From the NCBI GenBank assembly GCA_963839475.1, contig CAWIVH010000001.1:434001-498000 (forward strand): a DNA stretch of 64,000 nt, read 5' to 3'. A program made the translations under genes and the position numbers. The notes below the pieces were generated by a model, which saw nothing but the letters and a program-made list of their open reading frames with translations, made no database searches and was not told where the DNA came from. This DNA comes from CAWIVH01 sp963839475. Its GTDB lineage: Bacteria > Acidobacteriota > UBA6911. Below are positions 36,203 to 45,261 of this stretch, one piece after another. Position 1 is the stretch's first letter; every line of letters starts with the position of its first letter.

Positions 36203-36235
36203 CGCGGCGCCATAGACGGAGGTCATGACGCCGCG
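36203..36235 (-). terminator. Hairpin downstream of the second Oar-like gene
   Basis: CGCGGCG (36203-36209) and CGCCGCG (36229-36235) pair exactly, and CAT/ATG extends the stem inward after one mismatch. It lies about 40 bp past the stop codon of the minus-strand receptor gene, a position expected for a transcript end. Confidence 0.45.
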
Positions 36236-36273
36236 TTCATCCAGCTCAGGACAGCCGCTGATTCCTGGACAAA

Positions 36274-39200
36274 TCAGAAGCTGAACTTGAGCCCGAGCTG
36301 AAAAGATCTGCCCTGGCGGTCGAACTGCTTTTCATTGAGGAAATTCGCCGCCGTGACATTAGCATAAGACGGGCTGGTGGCATTCGTGCTGATTACTACC
36401 GGTGCGATGTCGGCAAAACCAAGGGCATACTGGCCGACGTTGAAAGTGTTGAACATTTCGAACCGGAACTGCAGCTTTTTATCCTCTGTGATGAGGAAGT
36501 TTTTGAAGATGGCCATGTTCCAGACGTTGAAGTGTTCCGAATCGATCGTGTTGCGGCCGACATTCGCCACTGTACCGGCCTGGGCCTGAACATAGCGCGC
36601 GGAGGAATTGGCCGCCACATACCCGACCACGCTCGCATTCCCTCCGCAAGCCGAGGCCGAAGCTGCCGTGCTGGTCACTCCGCTGGCGTTCCGGCAGACA
36701 AACCTCACCGCCGTACCTGTGCGACCTGTTCCGTTGGGATTCAGGATGACTCGATCCCCGGCTGTGTCCAGGTTCCCGTTGGCATCCACTCCCGACTGGA
36801 CCGTGATCGGCTGGCCGGACTGGAACAGATAGGTTCCATTCCATTGCCAGCCCTTCAGCGCTGCCTTCAAAATCCCGGATTCTACCCGGGGTGCGGGCAG
36901 CTCATAGGCCCACATCATCGCTGCTTTCTGTCGGACGTCCAGCGTGGAACGCGACCATTCGTCCCTCAGGTTATTGGGATTCTGGGGCCGCCTGGGATTG
37001 ACCACCGAGGTGAAGAGATCATTGGTGCTGTTATCCATGGCCTTGGCCCATGTGTAATTAGCCCGGAATAACAGACCGCCGGCAAACCTCCGGTTCAAAT
37101 CCAGCGAGCCGCCATGATATTCGCTGACTCCCGCCGGTTGCATGGTGGTTATCGCGTTGGGGAACCCTTCCGCCGAATACGGCCGGCCGCGCGCTGAGAG
37201 AAACTGGGCTAAGGTGGCGGCATCCCCGGGCACGGTTGCAGGGATTTCAGAAGTGGAAAAATAAGTGGGAAGCGCCCGGGCGCCCCTTTCAAAAGCAGTC
37301 TGTGAATTCAACTGAATCTGGGCCGGCAGGAAGATGGCGCGGGTTCCCAGGTAGCGGATTTCCAGGGTTGTATCTTTGAAAATCTCATGCTGGATCCCAA
37401 GCGCCCAGTTGAACACCTTGGGCATTTTGGCGTCCACCATCAGCTGGTTGGTCATCGACCGCGCAGTCGCCTGATCGGTCGGGGGGCGATACTCCAGCTT
37501 CATGGCACCGCCGCCCAGGAAGTTTGTTCCCAGCCCATCAGCCCGATAGCTGGCGCACCATGTGGGCGGAGCTGCGAGCTGTCCGGCACAAGCCGCCGTA
37601 GCACGGAGGATGGTCTGCTGCTGCGGGGGCTGGCCGTTCATGTGGAAATTGAACGGTGCCACGTCATAGCCGATGCCGGCGCCGCCGCGGAGCGCCCATT
37701 TCCCATTCCCGAAAAGATCCCAGGCAAAGCCGAGCCGGGGAGAAAAGTTGTTCTTATCGGTGGTTGGAGTGTGGAATACCAGGGGCGTGCCAGGGAGGTC
37801 GGAAACTGAGTTTTTCTGCTGGTTGGCCGCAGCATTGGGATTGCCGTAATACTCATAGCGCAACCCGGCATTCACGGTCACCCGAGGGGTCAGCTTGAAA
37901 TCATCCTGTACGTAAGCAGCCACATTCCGGGCGTTGAGACTGGTCACACCCGAGCCGATCCCTTGCAGCTGGTCGTTGGCCGGAACCTGATCCAGCAGCA
38001 GGTTGGTGAGATTCGTGTAGTAGTAAATTCCTCGGGAGTTTTGCAGGAAATTGTTGGTGGATGTATACCAGCGATATTCCGCGCCGGTTTTGATGGAATG
38101 ACGGCCATAGAGCTTGCTGACCTGTTCCTGGACCTGATACTGATTCATGGTCCGGCCCTGCGGATAATTGCTCAAAGGTCCGATCTGAACCCCGAGCCCC
38201 TCCGCCACTTCCACATTCGGGAACGTGGCCGCAATTCCCTCGAGCGTGGCCCCGTTGACAAAGCGTGAGTAGGAGCCGCGCAATTCGTTCACCACCGTAT
38301 TGCTCATCACCCAAACGTCGCTGAGGGTGATCTTTTTGTTGTCATTGGCGCCGAAGGCGAAGAACTGGGGTTGAGGCACGGGCGGCGCCTGCGGGGAGCG
38401 GCGCCGCGTGTAAATATAGCCGCCGCGAACCGAATGCTTGCCGGCATTCACATCGCTGTTGATCAGATAGTCGTACTGTGTGAACCAATCCGGAGCGCTC
38501 AAGGATGCACCGCCAATCGGAATTTGGGTGGTGGTCGTTCCGATGGTCACCGGCGTCGTGCCTGTCTGCGCAGGTGCGGTGGGAAATTGACCGAGTATCT
38601 GCCGCACCGATTCGTTGATCGCCAGGCTCTTCAAAGTCGTGAGGCCGGAGTCCGTGGGGAGCGTCGCGGTGGACCCCAGTGCCTGGCGGCCCTGGGTCTG
38701 GTACTCGAACGAACCGAAAATGAACCATCGGTTCGGCATGATGGGACCACCCAGCATTCCCCCGGTGCGGTTGAAGTCAAACCGGGGACTGGGATTGGAC
38801 GCATCCGCCAGGTTGCTTATCGCCCGGTAATTGCGATTGATGTTGTAGAGCCACGCCCCACCGTGCAATTCGTTGGATCCTCTGCGGGTCACAACATTGA
38901 ACTGGCCGCCGGCCGCGCTTCCGACTTCGGCGCTGAACTGGTTGGTGCTCAGGCTGAATTCCTGAACCGCATCCGGAATCACCTGCTGGGACACGACCGT
39001 GGTTGATGGATCGTTGTTGTTGACCCCGTCCACGCTGAAGCTGTTCTGCCGGCCGCGCAGGCCGCCGATCGATCCCCCGCTGCCGGACGTACCGCCCAGC
39101 GCTGTTGTGGTGTTGGGGAGGAAAATGGCCAGGTTCAAAACCGAAGTGTTCTGGCCGGCCACCGCGGGCAATTCCGCCACCATCTTGTTGTCAAATGATT

Positions 39201-39621
39201 TGGTCAGCTGGGAACTCTGGGTCTGAATGAGATCAGCTCCAGCCACCACCTGGATCGTTTCCATGTTCCCGGCCACCGCCAGCTCAACCGATACTTCGGT
39301 CACCTGTGCTGCTTGTACCTGAACCCTGGTGCGGGAATATTGCGCAAAACCCGGTATCTCCACCTTGACCGTATAGCTTCCTACCAGGAGATTCGGAATC
39401 GAGTAATAACCCGCAGCCGATGTCAATATCGAACGTGTCTCACCCGTCTGGTCATTGACTATGGTAACCGTCGCACCGGGGACGACTGCGCCCGACGGAT
39501 CCCTGACTGTGCCGCTGATCGACCCGTCCAGCCGCTGGGCTGGAAGAGGGCCGGCGCTCAGCAGGAACACTACCAGCATGAGTATCCAGCGCATTGACCA
39601 AACCGATCTGTTCCATTGCAT
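36274..39621 (-). CDS. Oar-like TonB-dependent outer membrane receptor with carboxypeptidase-regulatory domain
   Basis: The ATG at 39621 has AAGGAGG 7 bp upstream, so the longer frame is discarded. The 1115-residue protein has a signal peptide (RWILMLVVFLLSAGPLPAQ), a carboxypeptidase-regulatory-like domain (LDGSISGTVRDPSGAVVPGATV), a plug region (MVAELPAVAGQNTSVLNLAIFLPN; GLRGRQNSFSVDGVNNND) and a beta-barrel ending LGLKFSF. It is a second member of the same class as the receptor at 19753, but the two differ clearly in sequence. It may take up a complex nutrient; the ligand is unknown. Confidence 0.88.
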   Translation of the reverse strand: MQWNRSVWSMRWILMLVVFLLSAGPLPAQRLDGSISGTVRDPSGAVVPGATVTIVNDQTGETRSILTSAAGYYSIPNLLVGSYTVKVEIPGFAQYSRTRVQVQAAQVTEVSVELAVAGNMETIQVVAGADLIQTQSSQLTKSFDNKMVAELPAVAGQNTSVLNLAIFLPNTTTALGGTSGSGGSIGGLRGRQNSFSVDGVNNNDPSTTVVSQQVIPDAVQEFSLSTNQFSAEVGSAAGGQFNVVTRRGSNELHGGAWLYNINRNYRAISNLADASNPSPRFDFNRTGGMLGGPIMPNRWFIFGSFEYQTQGRQALGSTATLPTDSGLTTLKSLAINESVRQILGQFPTAPAQTGTTPVTIGTTTTQIPIGGASLSAPDWFTQYDYLINSDVNAGKHSVRGGYIYTRRRSPQAPPVPQPQFFAFGANDNKKITLSDVWVMSNTVVNELRGSYSRFVNGATLEGIAATFPNVEVAEGLGVQIGPLSNYPQGRTMNQYQVQEQVSKLYGRHSIKTGAEYRWYTSTNNFLQNSRGIYYYTNLTNLLLDQVPANDQLQGIGSGVTSLNARNVAAYVQDDFKLTPRVTVNAGLRYEYYGNPNAAANQQKNSVSDLPGTPLVFHTPTTDKNNFSPRLGFAWDLFGNGKWALRGGAGIGYDVAPFNFHMNGQPPQQQTILRATAACAGQLAAPPTWCASYRADGLGTNFLGGGAMKLEYRPPTDQATARSMTNQLMVDAKMPKVFNWALGIQHEIFKDTTLEIRYLGTRAIFLPAQIQLNSQTAFERGARALPTYFSTSEIPATVPGDAATLAQFLSARGRPYSAEGFPNAITTMQPAGVSEYHGGSLDLNRRFAGGLLFRANYTWAKAMDNSTNDLFTSVVNPRRPQNPNNLRDEWSRSTLDVRQKAAMMWAYELPAPRVESGILKAALKGWQWNGTYLFQSGQPITVQSGVDANGNLDTAGDRVILNPNGTGRTGTAVRFVCRNASGVTSTAASASACGGNASVVGYVAANSSARYVQAQAGTVANVGRNTIDSEHFNVWNMAIFKNFLITEDKKLQFRFEMFNTFNVGQYALGFADIAPVVISTNATSPSYANVTAANFLNEKQFDRQGRSFQLGLKFSF

Positions 39622-39922
39622 CACATTCCTCCTTATGCACGACCTCGCCTCCGCCGATAAATCGCCGCGATCCATGGCGACGGCAGTCAGCAACACGTGT
39701 GATTCAATTCCTTGTACAAAATTCGAGGGCGCAAAAATCGCCGTGGGATGATTCAATGGGAAAGACGAAAGTCCGGAGGATTTCGGGGATTAGGGATATA
39801 TTAGGTTTTGATAAGGGAGGGTCCGGGCTTTTCCTAAATCCAGTCAACCACAAAGGCCGCTGCGAAAATGGCAAGGAGGATTTGCCGGTGTTGGAAACTG
39901 CAGATATCCGGAGGGAGCGGGA
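39622..39922. other. 301-bp intergenic region between divergent receptor and SDR genes
   Basis: The stretch should carry the promoters of both genes. I see no gene in it. A short sequence TCAACCACAAAGGCCGC at about 39843 resembles the beginning of the 180-bp interspersed repeat, perhaps a remnant. GGAGGGAG precedes the SDR start. Confidence 0.4.
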
Positions 39923-40657
39923 ATGGCAGAGGATCTATCAGGCAAGGTAGCTTTGGTTACGGGCGCCAGCCGGGGCATCGGTCGAGAAATCGCCCTGTCT
40001 TTCGGGCGGCATGGCATCCATGTCGCGGTGAATTACCGCGAAAAGCGCGGCGCCGCCGAGGAGATATGCCGGCAGATCATGGACTGCGGCTCACGCGCCG
40101 TGGCGCTTCAAGCCGATGTTTCATCCGCGCAGGAGGTGGGCAGAATGGTCGAGCAGGCTCGCCGTCTGCTCGGACCTATCCTCATCCTGGTAAACAATGC
40201 CGGCGTCTCAAGGCCACAGCCGGTCGAGGAGATTCGCGAAAAAGACTGGGACGAAATCATAAACATCAACCTGAAATCTCACTTCCTCGTGACGCAGGCA
40301 GTGTTGCCCGATATGAAAACTCAACGCTGGGGACGGATCATCAACCTGTCTTCCGTCGCAGCGCAGCTCGGCGGAGTCATAGGGCCGCACTACGCCGCTT
40401 CCAAGGCCGGCATCATCGGCCTGACCCATTCCTATGCCGCGCTGCTGGCCAGAGAAGGAATCACCGTCAATGCGATCGCGCCGGCACTGATCCACACGGA
40501 CATGATCACCTCCAATCCCAAAGCGCGCCCGGATATCATCCCCATCGGCCGCTTCGGGACAGTGGAGGAAACTGCAGATGCCGCCCTCATGCTTGCAGGC
40601 AATGCATATATCACCGGCCAGACAATCAACGTGAACGGCGGGTGGTACATGAGCTGA
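39923..40657 (+). CDS. SDR-family oxidoreductase, FabG-like
   Basis: The 244-residue protein shows all classical SDR motifs: TGASRGIG at about 14-21, NNAG at about 91-94, the catalytic Ser in INLSSVAAQ, YAASKAG with Tyr and Lys near 155-159, and the C-terminus VNGGWYMS. Such enzymes use NAD(P)H to reduce ketones, as FabG does in fatty acid synthesis. No acyl carrier protein or other fatty acid gene is near, so the substrate may differ. GGAGGGAGCGGGA lies directly before the ATG. Confidence 0.9.
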   Translation: MAEDLSGKVALVTGASRGIGREIALSFGRHGIHVAVNYREKRGAAEEICRQIMDCGSRAVALQADVSSAQEVGRMVEQARRLLGPILILVNNAGVSRPQPVEEIREKDWDEIININLKSHFLVTQAVLPDMKTQRWGRIINLSSVAAQLGGVIGPHYAASKAGIIGLTHSYAALLAREGITVNAIAPALIHTDMITSNPKARPDIIPIGRFGTVEETADAALMLAGNAYITGQTINVNGGWYMS

Positions 40658-41062
40658 GCCCACTGAGTTTCCCTGCTGCCTCATGTGGGTTCGGGCTGAA
40701 CAGGGTGTTTCAGAACTGGCTGGACTGCGGCTATGGAACGGGCTTTCAGCCCTTTATCTCATTTCCGCCTTTCCTGGGGCTTCGCCCTCCCGCGTCGCGG
40801 GATCTGCGACGAGGCTGGTATGGGATCGCGCTTTCAGCGCTCGCAAATGATGGAATGGCCTCCTTATACGAAATTTGGAGGGCCGAAGGCCCGGTGCCAT
40901 ACCAGCCCAGGGCGAGGATCCCGCGCAGCGGGAGGCGAAGCCCTGGGGTCAAGCCAGCTCAACAGAGAGGGCTGAAAGCCCGATCCATAATGCATCGTTT
41001 CCTGGTTTTGAGACAGCCTATGAAGCCCGGACCCATATGATCTATTGCTGCAAACCCGACAA
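40658..41062. other. 405-bp intergenic region filled by a nested palindromic repeat
   Basis: The region between two convergent genes has no credible coding sequence, although long open frames cross it by chance because of its GC-rich repeats. Most of it is the element at 40737-40992. Confidence 0.65.
40737..40992. repeat. Nested inverted-repeat element of about 250 bp
   Basis: The outer arms CGGGCTTTCAGCCCT (40739-40753) and AGGGCTGAAAGCCCG (40968-40982) are exact reverse complements. Inside, CCTGGGGCTTCGCCCTCCCGC (from 40773) pairs with the GCGGGAGGCGAAGCCCTGGG segment near 40928-40947, and GGCTGGTATGG near 40813 pairs with CCATACCAGCC near 40898. The result is one large nested hairpin. Motifs CGCTTTCAGCGC, CCAGCCCAGGG and GGCGAAGCCCTGGGG recur in part at 29577-29735. 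It resembles extragenic palindromic repeats seen in many GC-rich phyla. Confidence 0.7.
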
Positions 41063-43114
41063 TCAAGGCTTCGCCGTTGCGCCGGGCATCAGGTATTTGT
41101 TGAACCAGGCAAGGTAACGTTCATATCGGTCGCGCACATAGCTCGGCACCGTAATGCCGTGAAACTGGCCCGGATAGATGATCAACTGGGTATCGATTCC
41201 GAGACTTCGCAGCGCCTGGTACATCTGTTCGGCGCCGGCCGTGGGCACATTGAAATCCCTGTCACCCGAAAGGAATAGGGTCGGCGTTTTAATCCTGTCA
41301 GCCTCGAAGAAGGGATAGGATATCTTGATCCAAAGATCTTTAGCCTTCCAGGGGACGCCAAGTTCGTTTTCATATTGGATAGTGTACTGATCGGTCCCGT
41401 ACATGGAGAGCTGCAGAGCGCTGCTGGCGCCGCTTATAGCCGCCTTGAATCGCGAGTCTGTGGCGATGGTGTAATCGGTCAAAATACCTCCATAGCTCCA
41501 TCCGCCGAGCCCCAGCCGATCAGGATCGGCCACACCGCTTGCCACCGCGGCGTCAACCGCGCCAAGGAGATCCATCACTTCCTTGCCGCCCCAATCCGCG
41601 CGGATCGCCTTTTGGTAGGCAGCTCCCCGGCTCGAGCTCCCGCGGTAGTTGACCGAAAGCACCACATAACCGTTGGCGGCGAAATATTGCCGGTCGAAAC
41701 TGAAAGAGTGTTCGTCCTGCCCGTTCGGGCCGCCGTGGATCCAGAGAATCAAGGGATACTTCTTCCCTGCGACGTAACCGGAAGGTTTAACCAGAAGGCT
41801 GTGCACTTCCGTGCCGTCCTTGCTTTTGGAAGTGAAATCTTCGGTAATGCCAAGTTGAAGCTCGGCCCACAAGGCGTCATTTACATGCGTAATCCGGCGC
41901 AATTGGCCGCTTTCCAGCGCGAAGACTTCCGTCGCTTCGTTCGCCGTGCCTGACAGAAGGGCCATGCTGCTGTCGTCGCGGCGGGAAATCGAAGAGCAGG
42001 TCCTTCTCCCGGTGGTCAGCTTCTCCACCGCCCCTCCGTTGATTGAAACACGGCCGACGTAGGATGCGCGATCATCCGAGACGGAAAACAAGATCTGCCC
42101 GCCATTGGCAGCCCAGGCTGGATTTCCCTGGACCGGACGGTCCAGCGACTCTGTGAGCAGCCGCGGGCTCCCGCCTTCGATAGGCACGATGGCCAGTCTG
42201 TTCAGCCCGTAGGCCGTGTTCCGCTCGTCCTCACCCTGCAAATAGGCGATGAACTTGCCGTCGGGGCTCCAGGCCGGGCGCCCGCCGTCGCGTCCCGTAT
42301 AGGTCGTCAGCTGACGCGGCTCGACGCCGGCTCTCGCTTCGACGACAAAGATATTGGTGTCGACGTTCCGATCCGGGTCCTGCGTTCGATTGCTGACAAA
42401 GGCAATGAACTTTCCATCAGGCGACCAGGAAGGATTGGTTTCATCGAAGCGGCCCGAAGTGATCACCTCCGCCTGGCGGGACTCGACGTCGAAAAGAGTC
42501 AAATGGGTGCGAAGCTGGCCCAGGTATCCTTCTCGATCCTGCTTGAAGTGGTAGCGGTCTATGACCACCGGCGGTTTGGCCTTGCGCTTCCACCCCTCCT
42601 TTTTCTCAGGATCAGAATTGGGATCAAAGTCATTAACCTCAAGAAGAATTCGCTTGCCGTCGGGGGACCATGCATAATCGGCCACTCCGCCTTTGATTTC
42701 GGTAAGCTTTTGCGCTTCGCCTCCTGCCCGGTTGAGCAGCCAGACTTGGGCTCCCTTCTTCTTCTCTTCCTCGTCGCCGCGCGATGCGATAAAGGCGAGG
42801 TAGCGCCCGTCGGGGCTCCAGCGGGGAGAGCTTTCGCTGCTTTCGGGCATGGAAGTGAGCCGGATTTGCTGGCTGCCGTCCCAACTGGCCATCCACAGGT
42901 CGGTGTCACGCTTGTCCTTTTCCCCATCCATCGTGGCAATGGTATAGGCCACCCATTTGCCATCCGGCGATACCTGCGGATCGCCGACGCTTTTGATCCT
43001 GACAAGATCGTCCAGGCTAATCGGACGCTTGGAAGATTGAGCCAGCGCGCTGGTCCCGGACGACATCACGATCGCCCAAGCGGCGAAAAAAAACAGGCGA
43101 AGCGAACACATCAT
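41063..43114 (-). CDS. Secreted S9-family peptidase (acylaminoacyl peptidase/DPP IV-like)
   Basis: The ATG at 43114 has AGGAGGG 7 bp upstream and gives a signal peptide (LRLFFFAAWAIVMSSGTSALAQ). The 683-residue protein has an N-terminal beta-propeller with repeated SPDGK blades (VSPDGKWVAYT, WSPDGRYLAF, WSPDGKFIAFVS) and a C-terminal alpha/beta hydrolase with the nucleophile in GGWSYGG, the acid in SGDRDFNVP and the His in GQFHG. It would release short peptides from oligopeptides in the periplasm. Confidence 0.92.
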   Translation of the reverse strand: MMCSLRLFFFAAWAIVMSSGTSALAQSSKRPISLDDLVRIKSVGDPQVSPDGKWVAYTIATMDGEKDKRDTDLWMASWDGSQQIRLTSMPESSESSPRWSPDGRYLAFIASRGDEEEKKKGAQVWLLNRAGGEAQKLTEIKGGVADYAWSPDGKRILLEVNDFDPNSDPEKKEGWKRKAKPPVVIDRYHFKQDREGYLGQLRTHLTLFDVESRQAEVITSGRFDETNPSWSPDGKFIAFVSNRTQDPDRNVDTNIFVVEARAGVEPRQLTTYTGRDGGRPAWSPDGKFIAYLQGEDERNTAYGLNRLAIVPIEGGSPRLLTESLDRPVQGNPAWAANGGQILFSVSDDRASYVGRVSINGGAVEKLTTGRRTCSSISRRDDSSMALLSGTANEATEVFALESGQLRRITHVNDALWAELQLGITEDFTSKSKDGTEVHSLLVKPSGYVAGKKYPLILWIHGGPNGQDEHSFSFDRQYFAANGYVVLSVNYRGSSSRGAAYQKAIRADWGGKEVMDLLGAVDAAVASGVADPDRLGLGGWSYGGILTDYTIATDSRFKAAISGASSALQLSMYGTDQYTIQYENELGVPWKAKDLWIKISYPFFEADRIKTPTLFLSGDRDFNVPTAGAEQMYQALRSLGIDTQLIIYPGQFHGITVPSYVRDRYERYLAWFNKYLMPGATAKP

Positions 43115-43241
43115 CTCAAACCCTCCTGACAAAAATTGAGAATACAAACCCGGACTTGCGCACGGCGGGAGTCGTCCACCTGCGGCAAATGCAGCAAAAC
43201 CAATCAAACCGCCAAGTTTTCGGCGAGCCTGCATTTACGGG

Positions 43242-44384
43242 CTATTTCTGAGGCGCCGCCGGCTTTACGAACTTGGAGTCATCCATGGGGGTGTTGTGCA
43301 CCACTTCGGCATAAACATCCTTGTAGGCATAGTCGGGCCTGAGGCGGCGGGCCACAAAAGGAACTTTGACTCCATTCACATCCCGGTAGTCCTCGAAATC
43401 AACCTCTTCCGGAATCTGTCCGACGGCGGTCTCATCGCGGTAGGACATCCGCAGCAACAGGCCGGTCTGCACGTCAAAATAAAACCGCTCCGGCCGGTCG
43501 CCCGCGGGCGTTCCCATAATCACATAGGCATCACGATCCCCCACCTTCTGCTTTCCGGCGACACGCAGGTTTTGGTAGTCCGATTTCAGCCGTAACGGCT
43601 TGAACAGGAACGCTTCTCTTTTCACGCGAGCCAGTTCCGCACCGGACAGATCGAAAAGCCTGCCTTTGTTTTGCACCCAGGCCGAAACTCCGTCGGAAGC
43701 GAACACCATGGGCGATTCAAAATGGGTTATTGCGAAAAGCTGGCCCGATTTCTTCTGATACACCTCCACGGAGGCGCTTGCACCCTCGGAAGTGGTCCGT
43801 GTTCCCTTCATGACGCGGGTCGAAATCTGGTCGATCGCAGCCTGGCCCCCCATTCCCTCGATATACTTTTCGAGGATTTGATCGACGGTCGGCATGGGCT
43901 CCTGTTTCCTTCTCTCCTCGGGGCGCGCAGGGCGGACCGGCGGCTTGTCGGTTATTTCCGCGAAAGTGAGCTGCGAGGCAGGCCGGACCTGACCACGATG
44001 GCAGGTATTGCAGGTTATCTCGGTTCGCCCGTTGAAATGCGCCTGGTTGATCGCGAGGGTCATCTTGATCATGTTGCGAGCATCTTCTTTAGCCTTGCGG
44101 CCGTCCTTCTCGAACTCGCTGTCATTGACGTGGCAGAAAGCACAGGTGACGCCGAGTGCGTTCTGCATGTAGGACATGATCGGCGCGACTTGAGCCGCGG
44201 GCAGGCCCTTCAATGCCTGGATGTTCTTGAACATCTGCTCTGCAGTCTTCGGAGCCTGCTGCGGATCCTGCCCGGCCAGGCCGAGAGAAGGCATGGCTAA
44301 GAGGACAGCCAGGACAGCCAATCCTGCCCCCACTGAGCATGGCCCATTGCCGGGGAACTTTGACCATGGGGATCGATTCAACAT
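43242..44384 (-). CDS. Exported diheme cytochrome c, reaction-centre cytochrome-like, with C-terminal lipoprotein-type domain
   Basis: The 380-residue protein has an N-terminal signal segment (VGAGLAVLAVLLAMPSLGLAG), then two heme c sites, CAFCH near residue 80 and CNTCH near residue 125, each preceded by helices of the photosynthetic reaction centre cytochrome subunit type (MQNALGVTCAFCHV; MIKMTLAINQAHFNG). The photosynthetic protein has four hemes, so this is a half-size relative. Residues 165-380 form a separate domain (EKYIEGMGGQAAIDQIST; GVKVPFVARRLRPDYAYKDVY) like outer-membrane lipoprotein-sorting folds. It likely carries electrons in the periplasm; no photosynthetic genes are present. 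Confidence 0.85.
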   Translation of the reverse strand: MLNRSPWSKFPGNGPCSVGAGLAVLAVLLAMPSLGLAGQDPQQAPKTAEQMFKNIQALKGLPAAQVAPIMSYMQNALGVTCAFCHVNDSEFEKDGRKAKEDARNMIKMTLAINQAHFNGRTEITCNTCHRGQVRPASQLTFAEITDKPPVRPARPEERRKQEPMPTVDQILEKYIEGMGGQAAIDQISTRVMKGTRTTSEGASASVEVYQKKSGQLFAITHFESPMVFASDGVSAWVQNKGRLFDLSGAELARVKREAFLFKPLRLKSDYQNLRVAGKQKVGDRDAYVIMGTPAGDRPERFYFDVQTGLLLRMSYRDETAVGQIPEEVDFEDYRDVNGVKVPFVARRLRPDYAYKDVYAEVVHNTPMDDSKFVKPAAPQK

Positions 44385-44880
44385 TCTGCCTCGCCACTAA
44401 GAAGCCCGCAGTCTGTTCTGACGGCTGCCTGCCGGCGCCATGGAGCCGATTTTGCCGCTTCGGCCCACAGACCGCCTGATTTGCCTGCACTGGTTTCTGG
44501 GATTTACACCCGAATACACAACCGTATGGAATGTATTATAGACCGCAAAAAGACGGCCATCATGCAAATCCGTACTCTGGCGACTGCCCCTATCGTTTTT
44601 TTCCTCCATCTCCTCCGCCCCGCGCCTTGCGCAGAATCGAGGGCGTGCCTGCATCAGGGCGTTTTACCACTCCGATTCGAAGCCATGCCCCACCAGTTCC
44701 CAATGCGCCAACGCCCTTCCCCTGGTGATGGGCCTGGCAGGACCGACCGAGGGAGTGAAGTTCGTCCGCGCTGAAGAAAAGCGGACGATCCTTGAAATAG
44801 GTTCGGGAATCTATAGATTCTCAGCCCCCTCGCAAAGATGCCGATTCATAAACTTGCCAAGGGGCATTCGGCGGGATGAT
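44385..44880. other. 496-bp intergenic region
   Basis: I find no convincing gene, RNA or repeat. Open frames of 65-100 codons exist on both strands but lack ribosome sites and recognisable motifs. It must contain the promoter of the cytochrome gene near its left end. Confidence 0.4.
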
Positions 44881-45261
44881 TCATGGATCGCGGTGCCAAT
44901 GAATAAAGCGAATTCGCCAGACGCCCCGGTTGCATCGAACCAGCATGCTTTCCTTGCCGATGGAATCTTCGGTCTTCCCGTTCAGGGAGGTTCGCATCCG
45001 GTAGTTGAAGAAAACCAGAGCCTCGCGCGCTGAGAGCATAACGGTTCGCGGGCGATGGAGGGTGTAGGAAAGGATCTGTAGGGGGCCTGAAAGATAGTCC
45101 CGGTACTTGCGGAAAAACCGGCGTTTTCCCGCCAGAGCCTCAGGGAAAGCGGGCCCGATTTCGATGATGTCCTCAGCCAGGCGGGACGACATGCCCCGGG
45201 TATCTTTTCGGATCCAGGCCTTGGTTAGTTCCCTGATGGCTTTGAGCGGCGAATCAGACAT
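44881..45261 (-). CDS. SnoaL/NTF2-like protein (DUF4440 type)
   Basis: The 126-residue protein has the pattern of the NTF2-like fold: an N-terminal helix pair (LKAIRELTKAWIRKDTRGM), LAEDIIEIGP, an EALAGKRRFFRKYRDYL helix, then strands ending WRIRFIHWH. Such proteins are small cone-shaped binders or enzymes of varied function. The ATG overlaps the stop of the GspB-like gene (TAATG), so it is translated as the last gene of the GspA-GspB operon; why it is there is unknown. Confidence 0.72.
   Translation of the reverse strand: MSDSPLKAIRELTKAWIRKDTRGMSSRLAEDIIEIGPAFPEALAGKRRFFRKYRDYLSGPLQILSYTLHRPRTVMLSAREALVFFNYRMRTSLNGKTEDSIGKESMLVRCNRGVWRIRFIHWHRDP

Noticed and set aside
39868..41040. A 390-codon plus-strand frame covering the SDR gene and the repeat element
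   Set aside because: The SDR in another frame has all catalytic motifs and a good ribosome site, and the rest of this frame runs through a palindromic repeat.
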